64,000 nucleotides of DNA from UBA2588 sp002339805. GTDB lineage: Bacteria > Chloroflexota > Dehalococcoidia > Lucifugimonadales > UBA3495. The DNA lies in NCBI GenBank assembly GCA_045562555.1, contig JBJKVO010000001.1, forward strand, positions 124,001 through 188,000. Direction: 5' to 3'. Shown in pieces: positions 8,660-17,336 of this stretch (the first letter of the stretch is position 1; each line of letters begins with the position of its first letter). Position numbers and translations under genes: made by a program. Below the pieces are notes generated by a model. The model saw only the letters and a list, made by a program, of their open reading frames with translations, ran no database searches and was not told the origin of the DNA.

Positions 8660-9724
8660 GTGAGGGATTTGGCTAGTTCAAAAAAAATGATCAAGTATCT
8701 AGTAATCACGATAATAGTCGCATTGCTAATTACAGGATTCATTAATGGAGCTATTGGCTCTTCGATTTTTGGACAAGAAAGATTCCTGGAAAAGCCAGCA
8801 ATTCATCTTCCTCCTCAACCAGTATTCCCGCAATCTGTAAGAGACCATCACCTTGGCTACTCAGACGAACATAAAGAGACTAAAAATGGATATGGTGATG
8901 CCCACGGAGAGTCTCATGATTCTGCGCATGATGGTGGTCACGATGATCATGCTGGAGACAATAAAGACGCGCATGCAGATGAGGGCCATCATTCGACACC
9001 ATTAGGATTGATGGACTTTGCTATTACTAACACGATGATATCATCGTGGTTTGCTACAGTAGTTATAGTTCTCCTTTTCGTATTGGGAGCCAGAAAGCGA
9101 GCAATAATTCCAGGAAGATTCCAGAGCTTAATAGAGATTATGTTTGAAGGAGTTCTAGGATTTGCGAGTAGTGTCCTTGGGAACGATATGGCGAGGAGAG
9201 TATTCCCTGTGATTGCGACAATATTTTTCTTCGTATTGTTTAATGCTTGGCTTGCATTACTCCCGTTTTACCAGTTTCTTGGTTTTGTTAATGAGTCGGG
9301 AACGATCGAGGCGCATTTCATAAGACCTGCGGGAACAGACTTGAATATGCCATTGGCCTTGGCTTTAGTATCGTTTGTATTAGTCGAATACTGGGGGATT
9401 AAATCTCATGGGCTGGGCTATTTCAAGAAATTCTTAGCATTTGGCAAAATCCTGAAAGGGAAACCATCCGGAATCATAGATGTGTTCGTTGGATTATTAG
9501 AATTGATAAGTGAACTAGTAAGAATTGTGAGTTTTACTTTCCGTTTGTTCGGAAATATGACAGCAGGCGAAATTTTAGTTGTTATGGTTACATTCTTGGT
9601 GCCATTTATAGCTACGCAATTTGTGTTTGGGCTCGAACTATTAGTAGGATTGATACAATCAATTATATTTGCAGGTCTCACGTTGGTATTCATATCTGTA
9701 GCAACGAGTCATGAGGAGCATTAG
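8660..9724 (+). CDS. atpB: ATP synthase F0 subunit a
   Basis: Membrane subunit forming the proton half-channels against the c-ring. The essential arginine is Arg295 in FRLFGNMTAGE. At 354 residues it is clearly longer than the usual 240-270. The extra length is an N-terminal helix (11-31) followed by a hydrophilic stretch with 11 His and 10 Asp between residues 62 and 111, before the conserved core begins around 115. The start is uncertain: GTG at 8660 lies inside a GGTGAGG ribosome-binding site, so TTG at 8669 is the better candidate (three residues shorter). Confidence 0.95.
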   Translation: MRDLASSKKMIKYLVITIIVALLITGFINGAIGSSIFGQERFLEKPAIHLPPQPVFPQSVRDHHLGYSDEHKETKNGYGDAHGESHDSAHDGGHDDHAGDNKDAHADEGHHSTPLGLMDFAITNTMISSWFATVVIVLLFVLGARKRAIIPGRFQSLIEIMFEGVLGFASSVLGNDMARRVFPVIATIFFFVLFNAWLALLPFYQFLGFVNESGTIEAHFIRPAGTDLNMPLALALVSFVLVEYWGIKSHGLGYFKKFLAFGKILKGKPSGIIDVFVGLLELISELVRIVSFTFRLFGNMTAGEILVVMVTFLVPFIATQFVFGLELLVGLIQSIIFAGLTLVFISVATSHEEH

Positions 9725-9736
9725 TAAAGTTTAATA

Positions 9737-9761
9737 TTAGAGAACTTAAAGGGTTCTCTAA
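9737..9761 (+). repeat. Inverted repeat in the atpB-atpE gap
   Basis: Perfect 9-bp arms TTAGAGAAC (9737-9745) and GTTCTCTAA (9753-9761) flank a 7-nt loop. No T-run follows, so it is not a typical terminator. In the mRNA it would form a hairpin just before the gene for the most abundant subunit. Confidence 0.6.
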
Positions 9762-9816
9762 AAATGGCTTACAGCCTATATTAAAAAATAATAAGTAGGA
9801 CTAGGAGAAGTAGATT

Positions 9817-10047
9817 ATGGAAGCTGAAGCAGCTAAATTTCTGGGAGCAGCTCTCGCTATTGCGTTAGGAGTTGTAGGACCAGGTGTCGGTATTGGAATA
9901 TTAGGAGCAGGTGCTATGGGAGCTATTGGTAGAAATCCCGAAGCAGCTGGAGCGATCACAACTAATATGATTCTAGCTATCGCATTCGCAGAAGCATTAG
10001 GTATTTACTCGCTAATTGTCGCGGTAATACTTCTGTTCGTTGTTTAA
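9817..10047 (+). CDS. atpE: ATP synthase F0 subunit c
   Basis: 76-residue hairpin of two transmembrane helices forming the rotor ring. The ion-binding carboxylate is Glu59 (AFAEALGIY) and the F1-contacting loop is GRNPEA (38-43). Helix 1 carries the GxGxGxG packing motif but lacks the Gln, and helix 2 lacks the Ser/Thr next to the Glu, that mark Na+-binding rings. The ring is therefore predicted to be H+-coupled. A strong ribosome-binding site (AGGAG) precedes the ATG. Confidence 0.96.
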   Translation: MEAEAAKFLGAALAIALGVVGPGVGIGILGAGAMGAIGRNPEAAGAITTNMILAIAFAEALGIYSLIVAVILLFVV

Positions 10048-10080
10048 CGTACATAGAATAGTTAATCTAAGGAGGGACAT

Positions 10081-10581
10081 ATGACTGAACTAGGTCTAAA
10101 CATTCCTAGTCTGGTCGCATATCTAATTAACTTCGTCGTTCTGTTGGGTATCCTGATAGTATTCGCTTATAAACCATTGATCAGTGCCATTGACCAGAGG
10201 GCAGAGAAGATTCGTGAAAGTTTGGAAGCGGCAGATAGAGCCCAAGAAGATGCGGATAATTCCAGAGCAGAGATACAGGCTCAAATAAACGAATCTAGAG
10301 TCGAAGCTCAAAAGATATTAGATCAGGCGCGTAATGCAGCGGACAGATTTAGAGAAGAAAGGATGGAGCAGGCGCAAGAAGAGGCTATCGCATTCACTGA
10401 GCGAGCAAAATCCGACATTGAGGCAGAGCGTGATTCTGCTATTAGAGAGCTTAAAGAAAGTTTTGGGGAACTGGCAATAGATGCGGCTGAAGCTGTAGTT
10501 AAGAAATCACTTGATGCAGATAGCCATAAAGATCTTATAAATCAGATTTTGGAAGAAAGCACTAGTGCGGGCGGTAAATAA
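10081..10581 (+). CDS. atpF: ATP synthase F0 subunit b
   Basis: Peripheral-stalk subunit (166 residues): one N-terminal transmembrane helix (about 8-28) followed by a long charged coiled coil. ATG preceded by AAGGAGGGAC. Its TAA shares its last base with the atpH start (TAATG), indicating coupled translation. A single b gene is present. Confidence 0.94.
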   Translation: MTELGLNIPSLVAYLINFVVLLGILIVFAYKPLISAIDQRAEKIRESLEAADRAQEDADNSRAEIQAQINESRVEAQKILDQARNAADRFREERMEQAQEEAIAFTERAKSDIEAERDSAIRELKESFGELAIDAAEAVVKKSLDADSHKDLINQILEESTSAGGK

Positions 10582-11120
10582 TGGCAGTTGGTAAATCAGG
10601 TGCGAGATACGCGCAAGCACTGTTTGAGCTTGCTAATCAAGACAGCCAGCATGAGAAATGGTTGTCAGAATTAAAAGAAGTTGGGGAAGTATTTAGTAAT
10701 CCAGATTTTCAAATTTTGCTCACGCATGCCGAAGTACCTATGGAACAGAAGCAAGCTGCTGTATCCGAAGCATTTAATGATAATCATCAGATGATTAAGA
10801 ATTTAGTTCTGCTGTTAATCAAGAATTCCGGCACTGACTGTATTAATGATCTTATAGTGAACTATGAACAATTGCTGGATGTTTATTTTGAAAGACAGAG
10901 GATAGAAGTTACCACAGCAGTTGCTTTAGATGAGACTCAAGTGAATTCTATGACTGAAGTTGTAAAGCAAATTGTTGATAAAGATGTGGTATTAGACACT
11001 TATGTTGATGAGTCGATTATAGGTGGAATAGTTATAAAAATAGGTGACCAGCTGCTAGACGGCAGCGTAAAAACTCAATTAAATGACATGAGAAAAGCAA
11101 TCAAATCCGGGGTGATTTAA
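10581..11120 (+). CDS. atpH: ATP synthase F1 subunit delta
   Basis: Peripheral-stalk cap linking F1 to subunit b (179 residues, normal). It begins with the typical ARYAQALFELA segment, and the C-terminal region has the conserved VDESIIGGIVIKIGDQLLDGSV pattern (key residues GGIVIKIGDQLLDGS). Placed between atpF and atpA as expected. Confidence 0.95.
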   Translation: MAVGKSGARYAQALFELANQDSQHEKWLSELKEVGEVFSNPDFQILLTHAEVPMEQKQAAVSEAFNDNHQMIKNLVLLLIKNSGTDCINDLIVNYEQLLDVYFERQRIEVTTAVALDETQVNSMTEVVKQIVDKDVVLDTYVDESIIGGIVIKIGDQLLDGSVKTQLNDMRKAIKSGVI

Positions 11121-11166
11121 CCAGCTTGATATGTTGCTGCAAAATACAAAATAAGAGGGACCAAGT

Positions 11167-12675
11167 ATGGCTATAAATGGACAAGAAATAGTTTCTTTAA
11201 TAAAACGACAGATCGAAGAATTTGGCGGAGAGTTGTCTCTAGTCGATGTTGGTACTGTTGTACAAGTAGGTGACGGTATTGCAAGCATTCAGGGATTGCA
11301 AGGCGTAAGATCTAACGAACTTCTTGATTTTGGTGAGGATATCGTTGGGCTAGCTTTGAACTTGGAATCAGACATAGTCGGAGCTGCTATCTTGGGTGAT
11401 CCGAATGCTGTGAAAGAAGGCGACACTGTTCGAGCAACTGGCAGAATTATTGAAGTTCCTGTAGGGGAAGCATTGATAGGTAGAGTTGTGGACCCGTTAG
11501 GTAGACCACTTGATGGTAAAGGTGCTGTTAACACTGAAAAAACCTTGCCTGTCGAAAGAGTTGCCCCTAACGTAGCAGTTAGAAAATCTGTATCTACCCC
11601 TGTATTGACTGGTGTTAAAGCCGTAGATGCAATGGTACCAATCGGGAGAGGGCAAAGAGAACTAATTATTGGAGACAGATCTACAGGTAAAACCGCTATA
11701 GCTATTGACACGATCATTAATCAAAAAGGCGGAGACCTTATATGCATCTATGTGGCCATAGGTCAGAAACAGAGTAAAGTGTCTGAAGTTGTAGGATCTT
11801 TAGAGAGATACGGAGCCATGGATCATACTATAGTAGTTACTGCTGGAGCCGCTGAGAGCGCTCCTCTGCAATATATTGCCCCATTTGCTGGTTGTGCTAT
11901 GGCGGAAGAATTCATGGAACAAGGTAAGGATGTGTTGATTGTATATGACGATCTCACTAAGCACTCATGGGCTTACCGTCAGATGTCGTTGCTATTGAGG
12001 AGGCCGGCTGGAAGAGAGGCATTCCCAGGAGATGTGTTCTATGTTCACAGTAGATTATTGGAAAGAGCTGCTCGATTGGATGATGAGCACGGAGGTGGAT
12101 CAATAACAGCTTTGCCGGTTATTGAGACCCAGGCTGGAGACGTATCCGCGTATATACCTACAAATGTTATATCTATTACTGATGGACAGATATTTTTGGA
12201 ATCAGATCTATTTAATTCGGGTATACGCCCTGCAATAAATGTTGGTTTATCAGTTTCAAGAGTGGGTAGTTCAGCTCAAACTAGATCAGTCAAGAAAGTG
12301 GCTGGTAGCTTAAGAATTGATTTGGCCCAATACAGAGAATTGGCAACATTCGCACAGTTTGGGACTTCAGATTTGGATGCTGCAACTCGAGCCCAATTGA
12401 GTCAAGGACAAATGGCAGTTGAGGTTTTGAAACAACCTCAATACTTACCTCTCAATTTAGTGCAAGAGACTATAATTTTGTATGCATTGAACGCTCGACA
12501 TACCGAAGGGATAGACTTGGATAGAGTTGGAGATTTTGAGAATCAATTAGTTAGACATATAGAAGCTAGCCATCCTGAAATTGTGGCAGATATAAATGAA
12601 ACAAGTGATCTGACTGATGATACAGAAGCTAAGTTATCTAAGGCGATTCAGGACTTCAAGTCTACATTTGTATAA
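11167..12675 (+). CDS. atpA: ATP synthase F1 subunit alpha
   Basis: Non-catalytic nucleotide-binding subunit (502 residues). The P-loop is GDRSTGKT, with Ser where most bacteria have Gln. The arginine-finger region VSRVGSSAQTRSVKKVAG is intact. N-terminal beta-barrel, central nucleotide-binding domain and C-terminal helical domain are all present. GAGGGACC ribosome-binding site precedes ATG. Confidence 0.97.
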   Translation: MAINGQEIVSLIKRQIEEFGGELSLVDVGTVVQVGDGIASIQGLQGVRSNELLDFGEDIVGLALNLESDIVGAAILGDPNAVKEGDTVRATGRIIEVPVGEALIGRVVDPLGRPLDGKGAVNTEKTLPVERVAPNVAVRKSVSTPVLTGVKAVDAMVPIGRGQRELIIGDRSTGKTAIAIDTIINQKGGDLICIYVAIGQKQSKVSEVVGSLERYGAMDHTIVVTAGAAESAPLQYIAPFAGCAMAEEFMEQGKDVLIVYDDLTKHSWAYRQMSLLLRRPAGREAFPGDVFYVHSRLLERAARLDDEHGGGSITALPVIETQAGDVSAYIPTNVISITDGQIFLESDLFNSGIRPAINVGLSVSRVGSSAQTRSVKKVAGSLRIDLAQYRELATFAQFGTSDLDAATRAQLSQGQMAVEVLKQPQYLPLNLVQETIILYALNARHTEGIDLDRVGDFENQLVRHIEASHPEIVADINETSDLTDDTEAKLSKAIQDFKSTFV

Positions 12676-12695
12676 TTAAGGTGCAAGATAAATAA

Positions 12696-13553
12696 ATGCC
12701 AAGCGTAAGAGACATAAAAAGAAGAATTAGAAGTATCGAAAATACGGGCCAGGTTACCAATGCGATGGCCTTGATAGCGGCTTCCAAAATGGCTAGAGCC
12801 CAAAATGCGGTTCAATCAAGTAGACCATATGAACAGAAGATTACTGATGTGATAGCATCGCTCTCCGCTCAAGTTAGTGGGAGTGAAACAACACACCCGC
12901 TCCTTGAATCCAGAGAAATAAATACTATTGGGTTGATGGTTATAGGCCCTGATAGAGGTTTGTGTGGAGGATTGGTATCAAACCTTGGAAGATTCACTTC
13001 TTCGTTTGTGAGCGATACTGAACATAAGGTGATACCAATATCAGTCGGTAAAAAATCTCGCGACATACTAGCTAGATGTGATTTAGCGCCTGTAGAAAGT
13101 TTTTCAGATTTGAGTGACAGGATAACTAAGTCAGACACTGAATCCATTAGCCAATTATTAATGGATAAATATATGTCAAAGGAAATAGATGCCATATATC
13201 TTTGCTATAGTAAATTCATATCAACTACCACACAGGAACCTGTTATTGAGCAGGTAATTCCGGTCAACACAGATGGTAATAAAGCTAATAGTAATACAGA
13301 CTATATATATGAACCAAGCACTGATATGGTGCTTGGAGGGTTGATACCTAGATATGTAGATATGAAAGTGTTTCATGCGATCCAAGAATCTATTGCAAGT
13401 GAACTCTCTGCTCGGATGGTAGCGATGAGAAATGCTACGGATAATGCAAAAAGCTTGGGTGATGATCTAACTGTAGTTATGAACAAACTACGTCAAGATA
13501 GCATCACGAATGAATTACTTGATTTGGTAGGTGGGCAAGCTGCCTTGGAGTAA
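12696..13553 (+). CDS. atpG: ATP synthase F1 subunit gamma
   Basis: Central rotor shaft (285 residues). The N-terminal helix RDIKRRIRSIENTGQVTNAM and the C-terminal helix with RMVAMRNATDNA pair as the coiled-coil axle, and the conserved DRGLCGGLVSN segment lies near residue 88. Normal length. Confidence 0.96.
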   Translation: MPSVRDIKRRIRSIENTGQVTNAMALIAASKMARAQNAVQSSRPYEQKITDVIASLSAQVSGSETTHPLLESREINTIGLMVIGPDRGLCGGLVSNLGRFTSSFVSDTEHKVIPISVGKKSRDILARCDLAPVESFSDLSDRITKSDTESISQLLMDKYMSKEIDAIYLCYSKFISTTTQEPVIEQVIPVNTDGNKANSNTDYIYEPSTDMVLGGLIPRYVDMKVFHAIQESIASELSARMVAMRNATDNAKSLGDDLTVVMNKLRQDSITNELLDLVGGQAALE

Positions 13554-13596
13554 TAAAACAATTATGGTTCTAAGTATTTAGAAATAGGAGAAAATC

Positions 13597-14988
13597 ATGA
13601 GTTCTGGGAAAATTATACAAATAATAGGCACTGTTGTGGATGTTGAATTCGTATCCGATGAATTGCCAAAACTGTTTGATGCCTTGGAAGTGGATAATGG
13701 TGGAGAGAATTTGGTGTTGGAAGTGCAGCAGCACATTGGAAATAACTGGGTCCGGTGTTTAGCATTAGGAACTACAGACGGTTTGGCCAGAGGTGTAGAA
13801 GTTACTAACACAGGGGACAAAGTTACTGTTCCAGTAGGAGAAGCTACTTTAGGGCGCTTATTTGACGTAACAGGCACCCCTCTAGATGGTTTAGGGCCAG
13901 TGGAAGCGGAAGTTTCTTTGCCTATACACAGAGATCCGCCAGCTTTTGAAGATCAGAATACATCAGTAGAAGTTCTTGAAACAGGCATCAAGGTGTTCGA
14001 CCTGATAACTCCTTTCCCTAAAGGAGGTAAAGTGGGTGCATATGGTGGTGCTGGTGTAGGGAAAACTGTTGTTATTCAGGAATTAATCAGAAACATTGGA
14101 GCGGAACACCAAGGAGTATCAGTTTTTGCAGGCGTAGGAGAACGTTCTAGAGAAGGTAATGACTTATGGCATGAAATGCAAGAATCGGGAGTCCTTAACA
14201 GTACAGTATTAGTATTTGGCCAAATGAATGAAACCCCGGGGGTGAGAGCTAGAATTGGATTGACCGGTCTCACAATGGCAGAATATTTTAGGGATGAACG
14301 AAATCAAGATGTTCTTCTGTTCGTAGATAACATTTACAGATACATTCTCGCAGGAATGGAAGTCTCCGCACTCTTAGGAAGAATGCCATCTGCTGTAGGA
14401 TATCAGCCTACCCTGGGTACAGAAATGGGAGCTCTCCAAGAAAGGATTACCTCGACAAAGAATGGTTCTATAACATCTTTCCAGGCGATATACGTACCTG
14501 CAGATGATTACACAGATCCTGGTATTGTTACCACATTTGGTCACTTGGACGCTGTGGTTTCATTAGAGCGCTCATTAGCAGCACAGGCATTATTCCCTGC
14601 TGTGGATCCATTAGCATCTTTTGCAAGGATATTGGAGCCTAACGTAGTAGGAGAAGAACACTATAACACGGCACGAGGAGTTCAACAGGTCCTTCAAAGA
14701 TATAAAGATCTACAGGACATTATCGCAATCTTGGGTATAGAAGAATTGTCAGATGAAGATAAACAAGTTGTATTCAGGGCTCGAAAAATACAAAGGTTTT
14801 TAACACAACCATTCTTTGTAGGGGAACAATTTACAGGTGTTCCGGGTAAATACGTTCCAGTAAAAGAAACTGTTAGAGGATTCTCTGAAATTTTAGAAGG
14901 GAAGCATGATGACTTGCCAGAGCAAGCTTTCTATATGGTGGGAACTATAGACGAAGCTGTTGAAAAAGCCAAGCAAATGGCGGAATAA
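13597..14988 (+). CDS. atpD: ATP synthase F1 subunit beta
   Basis: Catalytic subunit (463 residues). It has the P-loop GGAGVGKT (near 149-156), the catalytic glutamate in GERSREGND, the Walker B region VDNIYRYILAG and a DELSEED-type lever written EELSDEDK. All catalytic residues are present. Confidence 0.97.
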   Translation: MSSGKIIQIIGTVVDVEFVSDELPKLFDALEVDNGGENLVLEVQQHIGNNWVRCLALGTTDGLARGVEVTNTGDKVTVPVGEATLGRLFDVTGTPLDGLGPVEAEVSLPIHRDPPAFEDQNTSVEVLETGIKVFDLITPFPKGGKVGAYGGAGVGKTVVIQELIRNIGAEHQGVSVFAGVGERSREGNDLWHEMQESGVLNSTVLVFGQMNETPGVRARIGLTGLTMAEYFRDERNQDVLLFVDNIYRYILAGMEVSALLGRMPSAVGYQPTLGTEMGALQERITSTKNGSITSFQAIYVPADDYTDPGIVTTFGHLDAVVSLERSLAAQALFPAVDPLASFARILEPNVVGEEHYNTARGVQQVLQRYKDLQDIIAILGIEELSDEDKQVVFRARKIQRFLTQPFFVGEQFTGVPGKYVPVKETVRGFSEILEGKHDDLPEQAFYMVGTIDEAVEKAKQMAE

Positions 14989-15008
14989 CATTAGGCGTAG
15001 AGAAAGTT

Positions 15009-15269
15009 ATGAGTACTACACATGTAGAAATAATAACCTTGGAAAAAGTGGTGTATTCAGGAGATGTGGAATCTGTAGTAGTTCCTGGGGCCGAAGGTCA
15101 ATTAGGGATATTAGCTAACCATGCTTCACTGATGTCTATATTATCCAGCGGATTGATTAGATTGAGTTCGGATGGAGATGAAGTTAGTTTCAATGTGAAT
15201 GGTGGATTCATAGAAGTGGGCAACAATTCGGTCACTATATTAGCCGATTCATGCGAACCTAATCAATAA
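15009..15269 (+). CDS. atpC: ATP synthase F1 subunit epsilon, lacking the C-terminal helical domain
   Basis: 86 residues, against about 130-140 in most bacteria. The N-terminal beta-sandwich is complete (VVVPGAEGQLGILANHASLM, then a GGFIEV strand), but the protein ends right after it. The two-helix C-terminal domain that inhibits ATP hydrolysis is missing. The sequence after the TAA contains no continuation in any frame before the convergent gene, so this is a true short form and not a frameshift. Confidence 0.93.
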   Translation: MSTTHVEIITLEKVVYSGDVESVVVPGAEGQLGILANHASLMSILSSGLIRLSSDGDEVSFNVNGGFIEVGNNSVTILADSCEPNQ

Positions 15270-15297
15270 ACATCCTTCTGCTGGAATTGCATTCTGT

Positions 15298-16296
15298 CTA
15301 ACCTAAATGGTCATCTGAGCCTTTGGCAACTACATGTAACGGTTTACCTTCCGCAAATGATTGAAGATTATCGATAGTCATTTCCAGTCCCTTCATTGTA
15401 GCAGCTTCTGCCATCCCGCCTACATGTGGTGATATCACGACATTCGGAAGAGTTGTAAGTGGATGATTCTCGGGTAGTGGTTCCTGAGGGAATACGTCTA
15501 AGCCTGCTCCGAGTATTGTATTGTTATTAAGAGCGGAAATGAGGGCATCTTGGTTTATGACATCTCCCCTAGCTGTATTTATTACGATACATGTGTCTTT
15601 CATTAGTTTGAATTCTCGTTCATCTATTAGATTAACTGACTCTGAAGTAGCTGGTATGTGTAGAGATATCACATCGGAATTCTTTAATAAATCATCAAAC
15701 TCTACAAAGCTTATTCCATATTGAGACGCTCTTTCGGGAGTGGGATTGAATGTCCACGCAATGACCTTCATTCCGAGGGCTTTCCCTAATTCAATCATAC
15801 GTTGGCCAATTGCTCCTGTTCCAATTACCCCGAGTGTTTTATTGTAAAATTCATTTACATAGCCTGCAGTCCAGCCACCCTGAACTACTCGGTTATGATT
15901 CGAAACGATTTGTCTGCCTACAGAGAGTCCTAGTGCCAATGCTTGCTCAGCGACATATGGCGCTCCATATGCAGGTGTATTGCTTACCCATATACCTTTG
16001 GATTCGGCAAATTCTAAATCGACATGGTTGACGCCGGTACCCCATACAGATATAAGTTTGAGGTTAGGACAACAACTTAGGACATCTTTGTTAAATTGCA
16101 CGCTCCCCCTTATATTAATTACTGCATCAGCATCTTTAATCAACTCAATGGTTTGATCATCTGTGAGAGGTCTTGTGGTGTGCCATTCAACTTTGTCTGC
16201 TAATTCATACACTTTATCCGCCAAAGTAGTATTTTTTAGGACCACAGGTTCGTCGTCAGGTATAACGATTAGGTTGTAAGGTTTAGTGTTAGGCAT
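15298..16296 (-). CDS. D-2-hydroxyacid dehydrogenase (phosphoglycerate dehydrogenase-like)
   Basis: NAD-dependent dehydrogenase of the D-isomer-specific family (332 residues). The Rossmann motif is GVIGTGAIGQRM, and the catalytic Arg (NTARGDV), Glu (VFPQEPLP) and His (VISPHVGG) are all present. It has no C-terminal ACT or regulatory domain, so it is unlikely to be a serine-pathway SerA of the long type; the substrate is unknown. It stands alone, convergent to atpC (28 bp) and divergent from a FAH-family gene. A promoter with an inverted repeat lies upstream (16344-16372). Confidence 0.88.
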   Translation of the reverse strand: MPNTKPYNLIVIPDDEPVVLKNTTLADKVYELADKVEWHTTRPLTDDQTIELIKDADAVINIRGSVQFNKDVLSCCPNLKLISVWGTGVNHVDLEFAESKGIWVSNTPAYGAPYVAEQALALGLSVGRQIVSNHNRVVQGGWTAGYVNEFYNKTLGVIGTGAIGQRMIELGKALGMKVIAWTFNPTPERASQYGISFVEFDDLLKNSDVISLHIPATSESVNLIDEREFKLMKDTCIVINTARGDVINQDALISALNNNTILGAGLDVFPQEPLPENHPLTTLPNVVISPHVGGMAEAATMKGLEMTIDNLQSFAEGKPLHVVAKGSDDHLG

Positions 16297-16343
16297 TAAT
16301 TCTTCTCACTTGTAGTTTTGTTTGCATTAGTATCATTTTTAAC

Positions 16344-16372
16344 ATCATACCGCAGACTAATTATGTCTGCAA
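16344..16372 (-). promoter_or_regulatory. Candidate promoter with operator-like repeat for the 2-hydroxyacid dehydrogenase
   Basis: On the minus strand TTGCAG (16367-16372) and TATGAT (16344-16349) are 17 bp apart. The spacer holds most of an inverted repeat, GCAGAC-N7-GTCTGC (16352-16357 and 16365-16370). The surrounding 215-bp divergent gap (16297-16511) is the longest in the window and otherwise shows only AT-rich sequence. Confidence 0.45.
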
Positions 16373-16511
16373 AGATAATTATAATATTGAGAATATATCA
16401 TAGATTTTGCAACTGATAATTGGAATCACACCTAATCCACAACGTACCAACATTGTTTGAATTTGTCATAAACATTAGAATTTTTTTAGTATCAAAAGGC
16501 AAAAATGGAAT

Positions 16512-17336
16512 ATGAAAATAGTCAGATTTAAAATGGGTAAGTCAATTAAGCATGGGCTTTTGGATGAAGATTCAGTAATAGAATTGAGAGGCAATATCTA
16601 TTCTATGTTCAGGCAGACCGTTATAAAACACCCTCTATCTGATGTCGAGATTGTGTGTCCAGTGCACCCCAATCAAATATGGGGGCCCAAGTACAATTTG
16701 GTATCTGAAAATGAGGGTTATGTTGTTAAAGAATACGGAATGGATCCTTGGTTAAAAGGCAGTAATTCTATTTGTGGGCCTAATGAGCCAGTTATTATTG
16801 AACACGATTTGTTTAATGAGATAGGTGTCACAACTTCACTGGTGGCTGTTATTGGTAAACAGTGTAAAAAAATTAACCATAAGAACGTGTCTAAATATAT
16901 CTTGGGATACACTTGCGGGATAGATGTTGCAAGCAAACGTATCAGTAAGGATGGAAAAACTAGTTGGAAGGCTAAATCATCCGATAATTTTTCACCGATA
17001 GGTCCATATATCGAAACAAATTTTGATATAAATAATTTCACAGTCACGATGGAAATTAACGGAGATATGATACAGACTTTCACACAAAATGATCTCCCAT
17101 ATTCACCAGAAGAAATTGTCAGTTACATCTGCCAGCAAGGCACTTTGCAGCCGGGAGATTTAGTGTTTATTGGTGGTCCAGAGCCATACTCACCTGTGTG
17201 CTACAAAGATGAAGTCAGTTGCTCTATAGATGGGATAGGAATTCTGACTAATTCTATGGTTGAAGGGTACTTAGCGAATAAGTCTGGCAATCCGCAATCA
17301 AGCAAGCAATTTTTCCAAGGCAAGTTGGTGATTTGA
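16512..17336 (+). CDS. Degenerate fumarylacetoacetate hydrolase-family protein
   Basis: 274 residues with the FAH fold signatures AVIGK (112-116), LGYTCGIDVASKR (131-143), KSSDNFSPIGPYI (155-167) and GTLQPGDLVFIGGPE. In the canonical family the metal ion is held by two Glu (ExE before VVIGK) and one Asp (after GYT). Here the ExE positions are Thr107 and Ser109 while Asp138 remains, and the usual NYxxH motif reads YNLVS. Catalysis by the standard Mg2+ mechanism is therefore doubtful. Its 3' end overlaps the convergent M16 gene by 39 bp. It may be a binding protein or a divergent enzyme. Confidence 0.8.
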   Translation: MKIVRFKMGKSIKHGLLDEDSVIELRGNIYSMFRQTVIKHPLSDVEIVCPVHPNQIWGPKYNLVSENEGYVVKEYGMDPWLKGSNSICGPNEPVIIEHDLFNEIGVTTSLVAVIGKQCKKINHKNVSKYILGYTCGIDVASKRISKDGKTSWKAKSSDNFSPIGPYIETNFDINNFTVTMEINGDMIQTFTQNDLPYSPEEIVSYICQQGTLQPGDLVFIGGPEPYSPVCYKDEVSCSIDGIGILTNSMVEGYLANKSGNPQSSKQFFQGKLVI

